A stretch of 64,000 nt of DNA from Heracleum sosnowskyi (lineage: Eukaryota; Streptophyta; Magnoliopsida; Apiales; Apiaceae), in assembly GCA_030848705.1 (NCBI GenBank), contig CM061245.1:63824006-63888005 (forward strand), written 5' to 3'. Each line of letters starts with the position of its first letter. Within the stretch, counting starts at the first letter, position 1. This document shows positions 20,159-32,648 of the stretch, in pieces. The position numbers were made by a program, and so were the translations under genes. The notes beneath the pieces are model-generated. The model worked only from the letters and a program-made list of their open reading frames with translations, was not told the origin of the DNA and made no database searches.

Positions 20159-23100
20159 TGTAATAACCCCAAATTTTAGACTTAGTTTAAAATATATTTT
20201 TTTGATGAATAGTAAAATCCTGATGAATAGTAAATTTCTGAACCGAAAAATATTTTCAGACCACCCTATGTACGAGTCGGGATAATGAACTTTCGAAGTC
20301 GTATTAGTGATCTACTTTGAAAATGAAGGAATGCAAAAGCTGTCAGAATCAGAAAAATAGCATTTTCTGTTTTCTCCGAAATTTCACCAATAACGGACGG
20401 ATTAATCATTATTTGAAAATATTGGAGGATTTAAATTATCAATTCCATGGATATGGATTTAATAAAAGAATTAGTGATATCAAGAACGTTTACGGTAAAC
20501 TACTTCGATAGAACACTTAAGAAATCCTTGCGAGCGTTCAACGAGATTAAGCGATTAAGCAAACGAATCATGGATTAAGGATTGAAATTATGACAAGATT
20601 AAATATCCTACATGATCATCAAGAGAATTATATCAAGTGGATTCAAGGATTTAAACAAAAAGGAAGCTAACCAAGAGTTAAGGAACTCTATAAAAAGAGA
20701 TTGAGAATATTCGAAGAAACGCGAGAACAATTTCTAACAACAAGGAATAAAGAGGGAACAGATAAGGGATTGTGCCACAGTGGAGTAATAAAATGCAACA
20801 TATAAGTTGTAACGTATTGATTTTATTAAAAGGACACAAAGACGATCCAATTGGTGGAAGAAGAAAAACCAAAGTATCATGTTTGAAAGTCAACTATAAC
20901 AAGGATGACCCTTTTTCATTTAACCAAAAAGTGGGAAGTGTTATGTAAAGCCAACACTTGGACCAATGAGGTGTTGACAACACAAAAGGTAGAAGATGCA
21001 TCCAAAAAAATTAAAACATATATACATGTATTAATTCATTTCACAACAACCAAAGAAAACAAACAAATTCTGCCCAGCAGAAACCAAGCTTCTATCTCCA
21101 CTTCTATCCATACTTAAATCACCAAATTTTAACCATAGCTTCTCCACTCCATGGGTAACATTCGTTCAAAATTTCATAGTCAACAAAGGAGTGTAGCCTA
21201 GCCAAATATCTTCCCCAAGTTGGAGAACCCAATCTGTCCAGTTTCTGTTCAGCGGAAAGATGGGGCTCAAAACCCTAGCTAGGAAGCTTAAAATTTTACG
21301 ATCTATAACTCAAAAGAAAGCTTATGAAGAGCACAAGGTCTGGTAAAAATCTTAACACCACACTGTTAGTTTTCGATTTGTTATGGAGTTTACAAGATGA
21401 GGATGAATAGTGATTTCAAGAACTAACTTCTTTGATCTTAAACTCTAGGCTTTCCAAGGATCACCCAAGGCTTGATTAGAGGTTACAAGTGATTGTTAAT
21501 GTCTCTAAAGCTCTAAGGAAGGTATAAAAAACCTCTGCCCCTTTTTTGTTTATATGAGTTTTATGGTTGAAATAATGATTAGAGTCGTTATTCGTGTTAT
21601 TGTTAAGATCCGTGAATCTTATGTTCGATTTGAGGATGAGTGATTTTGTGAAGCTTGATTTAGTGTATGATAATTTTTAGGGGCTGTTTTGGATGTGTTG
21701 ATGAAGTATAATGGTTGTTGGTTTGGTTGGTTGATTGTTGATTGGTGGTTCTTTGAAGTGTTTAAAAACACGGGAATCGCGTATAAGCGCCGTTACCATG
21801 CAGAAATCACGGTTACATTAAAGGGAATGAACATGACGTTTATGACCATGAACATGTAGGCCTTGTTTCCTAGATTGTTTTAGCGAAAGAATCGTGTCGT
21901 TACGATTTACGGTTTAAGAGAAATGTCCGTTTCAGTGAAAGCGGTTTCGCGTAACTAAGTGGTTCAATGCATGAACTTTGAGATAGTGATCAAACCCCTT
22001 AAGCGACTTATTGGAATGTGAAACTTTGTGTTAACATGCTAGGTACGTTTAGGAAGACCCTCGAAAAGATTTCGTGTTAAAAGGATTATATTTCAATTTT
22101 ATAAAAATGCGTGAGCGAGCATGCTCGAGTAGGAGTTCTTAAGGAGTTAACTTGAAAATGGACTTGTACTTGAGTTAGTATATACTTAGTATGGTGAAAG
22201 CATTTAAGTTATTAATCTTGAACCTTGTGTTGATTCTAGATTACTGGACCAACCTGAGACTTATTGCTACTTCGGGATTTTCAGGCAAGTTTTCTCATTC
22301 CATGATGTATTTTAAAGTACCATATTCTGATGTATGCATATAATAGATGCAAGTTTATAAATCTATACTTTGAAGTATTGACTATATAATACTGCTTTTG
22401 CCATGTATAAAATTGGACAGTTTTGCGATATATCTTATTTCTTGTTGAAATGGATTTGACATTTGGATTATATAAAAATCTTTTGAGTTAAGTAGTTATG
22501 AACCGGTTTACTTGGTAGCTCTAAATATAAGAGCATATTCATTGTTTTCGACTCTAAATCGGGAGTCGGTATTTTGAGATATGTAGATAGCCGTGGAAAC
22601 CCGGAGGGATTCCATCGGCAGAATACTATGTACTTTGAGGATTGTTATTCGAGTATGATATCATTCGAGGAATGATATTTGCTTACTATATCTTTCAAGG
22701 AATGTTATTTGAGTATTATCTCATTCGAGAAATACTATTTGAATACTATTTCCGTTATATATACTAATGGAAGGCATAACTGTTTTCGAAAGTATATTGT
22801 GATACTTGCTTTATGATTTAATTATGGGCTTCTAAGCTAAATATGGGATATTAGTTAGAAGCCAGGTTTTTATAAATGCCCTAGGTAAAGGGCATATGAT
22901 TTTATTCTGTAGACCGGAAGTAATTATATTTTCTATATATATTAAAGATTATTTTTCCGATAAAGATATCGGGCAACTGTTATTCGATGATTATTTATTT
23001 AATGAATATTATTTTGAATATTCATTTAATCATTATTTATTTAATGAATATTATTCTGAATATTCATTCAATCATTATTTATTTAAAGAATATTATTTTT

Positions 23101-25274
23101 GAATATTCATTTGAGGTTTATTTATTTAATGAATATTATTTTGAATATTCATTTAATCCTTATTTACTTAATGAATATTATTTTGAATATTCATTTAATC
23201 CTTATTTACTTAATGAATATTATTTTGAATATTCATGTAATCCTTATTTATTTAATGAATATTATTTTTGAATATTCATTTAATCATTATTTACTTAATG
23301 AATATTATTTTCGAATATTCGTTTAAGGTTTACTTATTTAATAAATATTATTCGATTATTTATTAAATACTTTTAACATGTTTTAAAAATGAGAAATGTT
23401 ATGTAAAGTTTATCCTCGACCTTCAGTAATTACGAAGGATACTCTAAACTGTATTATTAATTATCTTTAATCAAAAAGAGGTTCCCAAAACACTGTTTTT
23501 CCATTTAAATCTGTCTTTTAAGAGGATTTAAATGCTCGCTCAACTATCAAAAATATGGGAAACCTGATTTAAGTGACTGCTACTCATTTTAAACTCTCAA
23601 CTCAAAACTGTCAGTGGACAGATATTTTCTCGGAGCAATTTAATTGCTGCAAGTCAAATGTTGTGTTACTACCTCAACGATTGAGGAGTAAATTGATGGA
23701 ACAAGTCGATATCCATTAACAAGCATCACTTGGGAAATATTGGAGAATCTTCCTTTCCAACCTAGATATAACTACTGAGTGGAGTCGTATCAACAAGTAT
23801 TACACTTGGGGAAAGGAGGACGATCTTTACGTTTCAGAGTCATGGATTTCATCCGAACTAGGAGCAAGTGTAAGAGGTCGAGTCGCGCTGATCCATCATT
23901 TTATTTCCCCAAATGGGCCGGGGAGATCCAGAAAGGCGGTAGACAATGTCAGGCTGTCGTGTTCTTCCATCTACATGTAGAAAACCCTTTTTAGTTGTAC
24001 AACCTGCTACTGATCATAGTAAGGTTGGACAACTGGCGCGGAGATTACTCCAGTATTAGTTCATCATCCAACTTGGATAATTCTGCAACATGTATTGAAA
24101 GGGACTAAAGGGTAGCCCCCTTAGTACAGGTTTACCGATCATGTTGGCAGAGGGTCGAAAAGTGTTTAACAAAATGAAGTTACAATAAATCCTTGCAACT
24201 TCATCTTTTATTTTATGAGTTTTGACTCTGATAAAACCTTACTCATATTATATATGCATAAGTGGATTTTGGGTTACGGAATCATTATATTAATTTTCCT
24301 CGTAACTTCATCTTTTATGTTATGCTAGTATTTTATCCGTTTAATGCGTAGCATGTGGTTATAAAGATATTTTCGAACTGTATATATTGATGTTGAGCTC
24401 CAGTGCTCATTCTTGCTTCTTTTATAAAAGGTGTTCATTACTGATATTTTACAGTATTTTGAACAATATGAGATATCTAAATAGATATTCATGTATATAT
24501 GTTGAGAAGGCATTTAAGATATACAGTATATTGAACTGGATAGTATTTTGAATCAATGGATAAGCTTTAAGCCTTGATTCCAATATTAATATCTATTTTA
24601 AAAAGATATGTTTGAGACTTGGTTTATCATATTGATACCCAGGATTCCTAAAGGATTTACGAAGAGTATATGACTATGATTATAAGTCATACGGTATTTT
24701 AAACGATATACTATTTTGGGGTTAGACCCTAGTAATGATAAAAGTTTTGATCCCATATGGATTATCTCACTAAAAGGTTTAAAGATTTAAATTGGAATAG
24801 ATTTCTTGCTGAGCACTATTAGCTCATTCTTGCTTTATTAAATCTTTCAGCATGAGGAAAACATTGCCGAATCCACCTCGTGTTACGAGAGCAAGGGAAT
24901 GGAGAGACCACCCTGGAGTTAGTTGATGCATGATGGATACTGTCGGTGTGAGCAGAATAGTTGCAGCTTGAATTAGTGAGAATTATTTTGAGTGGGTTTG
25001 TATTACTAAACCTTGTATAGAATTGTGAGGTCTATTATTGTAACTTCAGGTAGAGGTTGTAAATAACAGATGAGGTCCTGGATAGTACATTTGGTTTGTA
25101 ATAACAAGTGTTACTTATTGTTGCTCATTTTCAAGGCTATAACTTGTGTGTGTGTGCGTAAGTGATTGGGGTCTTTGGAGTTGTATTATTAGAATGATGT
25201 GAGTAATGCAGGTATTGTATAATTGATGGAGCGTGACAACCCAGATTCCTGACCCCGGATCTGGGGGTGTTACA
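20159..25274 (+). repeat. Solo LTR H (5.1 kb) of a long-LTR Gypsy family
   Basis: It runs from TGTAATAACCCC to GGGGGTGTTACA and is flanked by perfect TCAAC duplications (20154-20158, 25275-25279), 5116 bp. It shares the same ends and internal blocks with the LTR of element G, for example the GTACGAG...TTAGTGATCTAC block near the start and the GGTATAAA...CCTCTGCCCC block (about 21521, compare 55615), but it is a diverged family. There is no primer site or coding region, so it is a solo LTR left by LTR-LTR recombination. It contains an AT-rich minisatellite at 22981-23345. I see no gene in it. Confidence 0.9.
22981..23345 (+). repeat. AT-rich tandem repeat in solo LTR H
   Basis: About eight or nine copies of a unit of about 42-46 bp built around GAATATTATTTTGAATATTC. 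The short open frames over it arise from the repeat period and are not genes. The repeat core is itself palindromic (GAATATT...AATATTC). Confidence 0.85.
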
Positions 25275-25529
25275 TCAACGGATTAGAATTGGGCGTTTAA
25301 GGACCCGTCCATTTCGTTGATAAAGCTGTATTTCGTTGACATAATAATGCTGTCAACGGAATACCCAGAAAAATGCTAAGACTATCAACGGAATGAGACA
25401 TTCGTTGACATAGTAATTTTGACTTAGACAAAATTTCACTTTTTCCTGAGAAAATTAATCCACAGAAAATCATAGCAAATTTCTGGCTGCAATTTAAACT
25501 TGCAAAAATCTCATAAATGATTAAGAGAA
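25275..25529 (-). other. Sirevirus A spacer between pol and the 3' ORF, rich in family motif
   Basis: Non-coding. It carries six copies of the family-A word or its complement (near 25275, 25313, 25331, 25352, 25385 and 25399). Solo LTR H landed in one of them. The pol stop is at its right end (about 25530). Confidence 0.7.
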
Positions 25530-26597
25530 GTTCAGCATACCTAGCTCACTTACTAATCTTGAGAATGTTGATTCATCAAGTGGCTTGGTAAAGATGTCTG
25601 CAAGTTGTTGTTCACTTGGAACAAAATGTAACTCCACAGTACCATTCATAACATGTTCTCTAATGAAATGATACTTGATGTCAATGTGCTTGGTCCTTGA
25701 ATGTTACACTGGATTCTCAGTAATGGCAATGGCACTAGTGTTGTCACAGAAGATAGGAATTTTCTCAACTCTTAATCCATAATCAAGTAGTTGATTTTTC
25801 ATCCATAAAATCTGTGCACAACAACTTCCAGCTGCAATGTACTCAGCCTCAGCTGTGGAGGTAGAAACTGAGTTTTGTTTCTTGCTGAACCATGACACAA
25901 GCTTGTTTCCTAGGAATTGACAGGTGTCAGTTGCGCTTTTCCTGTCAATTTTACATCCTGCATAATCTGCATATGAATAACCAATTAGTTCAAAGCCATA
26001 TTCTCTAGGATACCAAATGCCAAGGTTTGGTGTTCCTTTGAGATATCTGAAAATTCTTTTAATAGAAACTAAGTGGGATTCCCTAGGATCAGCCTGAAAT
26101 CTAGCACATAGACATGTATCAAACATAATATCAGGTCTACTAGATGTTAAATATAAAAGTGAGCCAACCATGCCTCTGTAACTTGAAATGCCCACAGATT
26201 TTTCCTTAGTATTCAATTCAAGTTTGGTGGCAGTAGGCATGGGAGTTTTGGCAGGAGAGAATTCCATTAAGTTAAATTTCTTTAACAAATCATGAATATA
26301 TTTTGTTTGACTAATGAAAATGCCTTCATTAACTTGCTTCACTTGGAGACCAAGGAAATAAGTTAATTCTCCCATCATGCTCATTTAATATTTACTTTGC
26401 ATAAGCTTGGCAAACTTTTGACAAAGTTTTTCATCTGTAGACCCAAAAATTATGTCATCTACATAAATTTGAACAAGTATAGTAGAGCCATTCACAATCC
26501 TATGAAAAAGAGTTTTATCTACAGTACCTCTAGTGAAGTGACTCTCAAGAAGGAACTGTGAAATTGTGTCATACCAGGCTCTAGGTGCTTGTTTCAA
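25530..26597 (-). pseudogene. Sirevirus A pol, RT C-terminal half and RNase H
   Basis: The frame includes the RT catalytic Y-V-D-D motif (near 26465-26455), the RT thumb and the Copia RNase H, with its Y-A-D and E-A-E-Y acidic motifs, ending near 25530. In-frame TAA codons interrupt it at 26385-26387 and at about 25704. Each replaces a codon conserved in relatives, so point mutations explain both. The frame differs from 26594-28138, so a frameshift lies near 26595-26640. Not functional. Confidence 0.8.
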
Positions 26598-28157
26598 ACC
26601 ATAAAGTGCTTTGAGGAGAAAGTACCATACTCTGGAAAATCATCATCTTCAAAACCAGGAGGTTGACTCACATATACCTCCTCTTCCAATTCCCCATTCA
26701 GAAAAGCACTCTTCACATCCATTTGATAGACCTTGAAATTGGCATGGGCTGCATAGGCTAGGAAAATCCTTATTGCTTCTAGTCTTGCAACAGGAGCAAA
26801 GGTTTCATCAAAATCAATTCCTTCTTCCCGTGAGTAGCCTTTAGCAACCAATCTAGCTTTGTTCCTTGTGACTATGCCATTTTCATCCATCTTGTTTCTG
26901 AACACCCATTTTGTCCCTATAACACTCCTGTCCTTAGGCTTGGGCACCAGCTTCCAAACTTTGTTTCTCTCAAATTGGTTTAGCTCCTCTTGCATAGCTA
27001 AAACCCAATCTGGATCTAGAAGTGCATCCTCAACTTTCTTTGGCTCATCTTGAGACAGAAAGCTACTATATAGACATTCCTCTTGAGTTGCTCTTCTAGT
27101 TTGGACTTTTGAAGAAACATCACCTATAATGAGTTCGAAGGGATGATCTTTGGTCCATTTCCTTGAGGGAGGTAGATTAGCTCTAGAAGATGTAGCTTCA
27201 TGATCAAGATTGCCTTGATTAGATATTTGTCCTTGAGAAACTCCCCCTGAGTTTGTTGTCCCTGAGTGATCATTCCTAGAAGGATTTCTATGACTGTCAA
27301 TAGAATGCCCATTTTGACTATCAACGAAATGCTCATTTTGTATGTCAACGAATCCTCCACCATGACTATCAACAGAATGACCATTTGGTCTGCTAGCAAC
27401 TATTCTTTTCAATCTTAGTGCAGCAATTTCATCTTCACTACTGCTTTCATCCGTGCTAGACACAACAACTTTAGGTTGTTTCTCAATAGCCTTAACATGA
27501 TTCACTTGATCTCCTTCCTCATTCTCAAAAGAAAGACTTTCATGGAAACCTTCATCACAGAGACCTTGAATTTTGAGATCATCAAAAACATGTACAGATT
27601 CCATAACAATGTTAGTTCTGAGATTATAGACTCTGTAAGCTTTCCCTGCTGCATATCCCACAAATATTGCGTCATCTGCCTTTGCTTCAAATTTCCCCAA
27701 ATTCTCAGCTTGATTTCTCAGAACAAAGCACTTGCATCCAAAGACATGAAGAAAATCCAATAGTGGCTTCTTTCTTTTGAGAAGTTGATAAGGGGTCATT
27801 CCCTTGGCTTGATTAATCCAAGAAATATTTTGAGTGAAGCAAGCTGTGTTAACTGCCTCAGCCCAAAAATAAGTTGGTAACTTTGATTCATCTAGCATTG
27901 TCCTTGCAGCTTCAATAAGTGTTCTGTTTTTCCTTTCAACTACACCATTTTGTTGTGGTGTCCTTGCAGCTGAAAATTCATGCAAAATACCATTTTCCTC
28001 ACAGAACATCTTCGTAGTTGAATTCTTGAACTCTGTCCCATTGTCACTCTTAATCCTTCTTACTTTGAAATCAGGATGATTGTTTACCATCTTGATGTGA
28101 TTGATAATGATTTCACTTGCCTCATCTTTGGAGTGCAAAAAGAAAGTCCATGTAAAT
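26594..28157 (-). pseudogene. Sirevirus A pol, integrase C-terminal part and RT N-terminal half
   Basis: It starts at the solo-LTR J junction. The integrase part has the second D (R-I-K-S-D-N-G-T-E-F) and the E motif (P-Q-Q-N-G-V-V-E-R-K-N-R). RT follows, with A-R-L-V-A-K-G-Y and D-V-K-S-A-F-L-N-G. Between integrase and RT a linker encodes eight-residue repeats of the N-G-H-S-V-D-S-H type. The linker DNA (27293-27380) is built of the LTR motif. The frame equals that of 29406-29952 once J plus its duplication (1253 bp) is removed. It ends in a frameshift near 26594. Confidence 0.8.
27293..27380. repeat. LTR-type motif array in Sirevirus A pol linker
   Basis: Four evenly spaced words at 27294, 27318, 27342 and 27366 (24-bp period), such as CTATCAACGAAATG and CTATCAACAGAATG. 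They encode an 8-residue repeat and match the family-A LTR motif, with some decay. Confidence 0.8.
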
Positions 28158-29405
28158 TGTTAACGGAGGAATTTGGTATTAACAAAGTTTGAGGTTTATC
28201 GCCGGAATCAAGATCTATGACGGTGGTTCTTCGCCGGAAAGTCGCCAGAGTGTGGTGGTTGTGATGAATTGGGGGCTGAGATTGTAAGGGTTTCTTCGTG
28301 ATGGCTCGCTGAGCTCTTCTCTTCCAACCCCTTACAATGTGCCTACTTACCCCGTATTTATAGAGGATCAAGCCCTACGTAGTTCTTGGGGAGCAAGTAA
28401 CCTATATGGGCTGGTCTCAGATTTCTGAGGCCCACTAGGATACTTGATCCGTCTTCTGGAACTGGTCTTCGACTCGCTTTAGGAATGTCCAACGATGAGG
28501 CCTAGTCACAAAGACCCAAGGCTCAACTACAGTCTAGGGACTTCACGGATATGGCATCGACCCAACTTAGGAGACGACACTAACCGCTACCAGCTATCTC
28601 CCTGACCAAAGTAGTTGCAGGTATAGCCATGACTTACCCCAAATGCCAAACGCATCCTTGTCCCCCGAATGAGAAGCACCCACCAGATTGCAGGACAAGT
28701 GATCCCAAGCGTTTGGGTGCAAAGTGCAGGATTACTCCAAAGTTCCCCAATGAGGACGCGCCCATTGAGTACAGGAACAGAGCTCCCAAAGCACACACCA
28801 AGGTTCACCCCACATCCCCAATGAGGACGCACCCATTGAATACAGGAGGAGGCCTTCAATCATCAGGCATACCCCTGGAGGCCTTCAACCACAGACATCC
28901 CCCTCATAGGGCACATCCTAGGAGGGAATTCTTCAATCATCAGGCAAACCCCTGGAGGCCTTCAATAATGGACATCCCTCCCTTAGGGCTCATCCTTAGG
29001 GAGAAGTCTTCAATATCTTGCCAGTATCAAGCCAAGGGAGTCGTCCTTCACCACCAAGTAGCTACTTCAAACCAAGAGGGCACGCTCTCAAGGGTTCGAC
29101 GGCCTAAAAGAGCGTGCACTTACCCCTCTATGGGCAAGCCCTAAGTCTTCCATATGATAATCCCATGTCAGTATAGCTGTTATTCTCTGTCAAGTCATCC
29201 ATTCATGTCAAGTTGTCAGTCCACACCAAGAGGACGCGTCCTCAAGGGTTGGACGACCAGAGGGCACGCCCTCACCCCTATGAGGACAAGACCTGAGCCT
29301 CCGTTGTTCTAGTTCAATCCGTAATTGCACCTTGGATATCCCTAATTGATTATTACTTGACCTGAATCTTCCTTAAAAACCCGATACCGAATTTTGGCTA
29401 TAACA
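28158..29405 (-). repeat. Solo LTR J
   Basis: TGTTAACGGAGG to GGCTATAACA, 1248 bp, flanked by perfect TAAAT duplications (28153-28157, 29406-29410). A TATA-like TATAAATACG on the minus strand (about 28363-28354) and a following transcribed-looking region suggest minus orientation. It is less AT-rich than its neighbours. It contains internal direct repeats: AATGAGGACGC...CCCATTGA units near 28748 and 28818, and CCCTGGAGGCCTTCAA units near 28871 and 28950. A 171-codon open frame on the plus strand over these repeats is not considered a gene. Family unknown. Confidence 0.85.
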
Positions 29406-30170
29406 TAAATCTAGAAAAATCATCAACAATCACAAGACAGTATTTCTTCTTTGAAATGGACATGACATTTACAGGGCCAAATAGATCCATATGAAGCAAC
29501 TCAAGCTGTTGGACAATTGATGACTCTGTCTTGCATTTGAATGATGCCTTCTTTTGTTTCCCTTCTTGATAGGCATCACACAAACCATCCTTGGAGAATT
29601 CCAGCTGTGGAATTCCTCTAGCAAGATCTTTCCTCACCAAGTCATTCATAACCTTAAAATTCAAATGAGACAATTTCTTGTGCCATAGCCAACTTTCATC
29701 CTTACTTGCCTTGCTGAAAAGACAAGTGATGGTGTCTGGACTTGTGCTACTAAAGTCAGCAATGTACACATTTCCTCTTTTGAATCTAGTCATTACCACA
29801 TTGTTGTTTCCACCTTTAGAAACAACACAGACTTCTTTTGAAAAAGTAACTAAAAATCCCTTGTCACAAAGGTTGCTGATACTAAGCAAATTGTGCTTTA
29901 GACCATCCACCAATGCAACCTCATCAATGATGACATTTTCTCTTGAAATCAAGCCATATCCCTTAGTGTAGCCTTTGCTGTCATCTCCAAAAGCAATACA
30001 AGGGCCAGCTCTTTCCTAGAACTCTGTGAGCAGGGTAGAATCACCAGTCATGTGTCTTGAACAACCACTATCCAAGTACCAAAGATTCCTTTTGTCTCTC
30101 TGCACACAATAAAACCAAATCAAGTTGATTTTGGTACCCAAGTTTCCTTGGGTCCTGTTTTGTTAGCCTA
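29406..30170 (-). pseudogene. Sirevirus A pol, protease, pre-integrase and integrase N-terminus
   Basis: A protease active-site motif (L-D-S-G-C-S) is at about 30078-30061. The GAG-pre-integrase domain has L-W-H-K-K-L-S-H-L-N. The integrase opens with L-H-M-D-L-F-G-P and D-D-F-S-R-F and then stops at the J insertion. An in-frame TAG at 30016-30018 lies between protease and pre-integrase. Protease is in the pol frame, while the end of gag (30171) is in another frame, so a frameshift lies between them. In Sirevirus B the equivalent region is in the pol frame, so in A this is more likely decay than programmed frameshifting. Confidence 0.75.
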
Positions 30171-32585
30171 TCATTTACTCTTCACATCATTTTTCACCTT
30201 GGGCTCAGATTGAGTTAAATCAACCTTTACCCTTGGTGTTGACTTCTGAGGGTTGCTCACATTTTCATTCATGACATGCATATTTGGAGGAACAAACATG
30301 TTATTCACATTCCATGGCATTTGTGGCACATTAAACATATTCATGTATGGATTAGGCACAAATGGCATGCTAGCATATGGATTTTGAAATTGTGCATATG
30401 GAGCAAACATATTAGGCATAACAGGCACTGCAGGAATAGAGGTATTCATTGCAGGCTTAGGCATTTTCACATTAGTATGCTTCTTAACAGATTTGCAATT
30501 AGCAGATAAATGAAAAACACTACCACAATTAACACATGTTTTTCTAGGAGCATACTTATCAGGTGTGTAATTGTTATGTTTGTTAATCCCTACTTTGCCA
30601 ATTCTGTTATTCTTTTTATTGCCCTTAACCTCAACTTGAATTTTCTCTAACTTGTCTTTCAATTGTTTGTTAGACAAGTGACCTACATTAACTCTCTCAA
30701 CAAGCTTCTCAACTTTCTTTGATTTACTAGACTCACCTTGAACAAAGTTCTTGGTGACAGGACCATACTTGTTATTAAGTCTAGTGAGTTATTCTTTCTT
30801 TTCCTCTGTCAACGAAACAGCCTGATCGGTTGATGGTTCATCTGTCAACGGAATGATGCATTCCGTTGACGTATCAACCTTCAACGAATGACCATTGTTG
30901 TTTATTGACTTTGTTTCTGATTCTAAGGTTTCAACAGCATACCCTAGCTTCTCTTTGTTCTTTTTCCATGATTGTTCACAGAAAGATTCCACACCTTGAA
31001 CATTAATGATGTTGCTAACAACATTCCTGGAATCTTTCCATTTTGCAATCACTATATGTTCTATTTCAAGTTGTGTTTTAAGAATCTCTTCCCTTTTTAA
31101 CACTTTCTCAAGTTCCAGCTTAGCATCCCTACTAACACACCTCATTTTCTCAAACTCAATGAGCTGTGCTTCTAACATGGCATTTCTATCACTTAAGAGC
31201 AAATTGGTCTCTTCAATTCTTGAGTTCTCTTTGGTAAGTGATTTAATAGTAACACGCAAATTATACAGTACAGTAGACATTTCATTAACTGCACTATCGC
31301 ATTCCTCTTTAGAAAGCTCAGAAAGATTATTAATTGTTACCTGGTTGCTAGAGGAACTTGCTTCCTGCTCATGATTGTTAGCCATTAGAGCCAAGTTGAC
31401 ATACTCAACATCATCATCTGAATCTTCTCCATTACCAGCCCAATCATACTCCTGAGACATGAAAGCCTTTTCTTTTTGCTTGAGAAGTTCAAAGTATTTC
31501 TTTTTATAATCAACAGGCTCAAATTTCCTGTTACCCTTCTCAACTTTGGGCTTTCTGCAATCTCCAGCAAAGTGACCAATCATTCCACAGTTGAAACATT
31601 TAGACTTAGACTTTTCAACCCAATTATTTTTGCTAGGTTGGAAGTCTCTCCTTGGTAGCCTTGCTTCTGAGTTTCTCTTGAATTTGAACTTAGAAAATTT
31701 TCTTGAAAGAAAAGCAATGTGTTCATCAATCTCATCTAAGTCATCCAAGTTGGCTGGTTCTTCTTCTTCTGTCATCTTGCCTTTACCCTTGCTAACATCA
31801 CTCCTACAACTAGCTCGACTAGTTGTGGCTTTTGCAGCTTCTTCATTGTCATCTTCCAGTTGGTTCACAAATGCAATCAATGCAATAGATCCACCTTTCT
31901 TTTGTACCTTCTCAATTTCTTCATCTTGCTCCATTTCCAACTCATATGTCTTTAAGGTTCCATAAAGCCTTTCAAGAGTATAGTCTTTGTACTTTTGAGT
32001 GTTTCTCAGAGAAACAGTCATAGGCTTCCACTCTTTTGGAAGAGCTCTAAGAAATTTGAGGTTTGAATCCTTGGTTTGGTAGACCCTCCCATACAACTTT
32101 AATCCATTCAAAAGCTTTTGAAACCTACTAAATGTGTCATTTAGGGTTTCACCAGCTTTAAAATGAATGTGCTCATATTGTTGTATGAGGAGTTGCATTT
32201 TGTTCTCCCTAACTTGCTCAGTTCCTTCACAGAGTGTTCTAACAGTGTCCCATACTTCTTTAGAAGTTGTACAATTTATAACATTGTCAAATATCTCTTG
32301 CTCCAAACCATTAAACAGAATGTTCATGGTTCTTTTATCTTTATGGACTTCTGCAACATCTTCAATAGTCCATTCTGAGACAGGTTTTGGAATTTCCACA
32401 TCTTCAGCATCATCTGGCAGTCCAACTCTAGATGCAAACTTCATGGGAACGTGTGGACCTTTCTCAATGCATTCTACATATCTCTCATCCATAGACATGA
32501 GATGTAGATGCATTTTTACTTTTCAGTGAAAGTAATTATCCTTATCTAGAATTGGTATCTTTACACCTGCATCCTTCTTCACCAT
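30171..32585 (-). pseudogene. Sirevirus A gag
   Basis: The natural ATG is probably at 32585-32583, where the plus-strand family-A copy also starts. The first stop, TGA at 32523-32525, replaces a conserved Trp. The main part (32513-30789) has a UBN2-type capsid region, a coiled-coil-rich stretch and a C-C-H-C zinc knuckle (C-F-N-C-G-M-I-G-H-F, near residue 300). A second TAA lies at 30789-30791. The same frame then runs to 30171 and includes a second knuckle-like C-V-N-C...H...C. Just before the second stop the DNA holds an LTR-motif cluster (30806-30890). It would form the virus-like particle, but is dead. Confidence 0.8.
30806..30890. repeat. LTR-type motif cluster in Sirevirus A gag, with a 27-bp palindrome
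   Basis: Five or six words in 85 bp. Positions 30844-30855 and 30859-30870 are perfect 12-bp inverted arms (GTCAACGGAATG) around a 3-base spacer. The words equal those in the family-A LTR. Confidence 0.9.
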
Positions 32586-32634
32586 GGATTCTATTTTGGC
32601 CTTGATCTTTAAACTCCTTGTATGTTAGAAGCTT

Positions 32635-32646
32635 GCTCTGATACCA
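32635..32646 (-). other. Primer-binding site of Sirevirus A
   Basis: Minus strand TGGTATCAGAGC (initiator-Met tRNA type), 2 bp inside the LTR edge at 32649. This fixes the orientation of A as minus. Confidence 0.9.
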
Positions 32647-32648
32647 AT

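Noticed and set aside
22896..23326. Short open frames over the AT tandem repeat in LTR H
   Set aside because: Repeat-derived frames in three registers with the same low-complexity product.
28629..29144. 171-codon plus-strand frame in solo LTR J
   Set aside because: Lies on direct repeats within an LTR, opposite to the likely transcription strand; no family features.
30090..30171. Programmed gag-pol frameshift in Sirevirus A
   Set aside because: The related B has the equivalent gag end in the pol frame, and I see no slippery site with certainty; decay is simpler.
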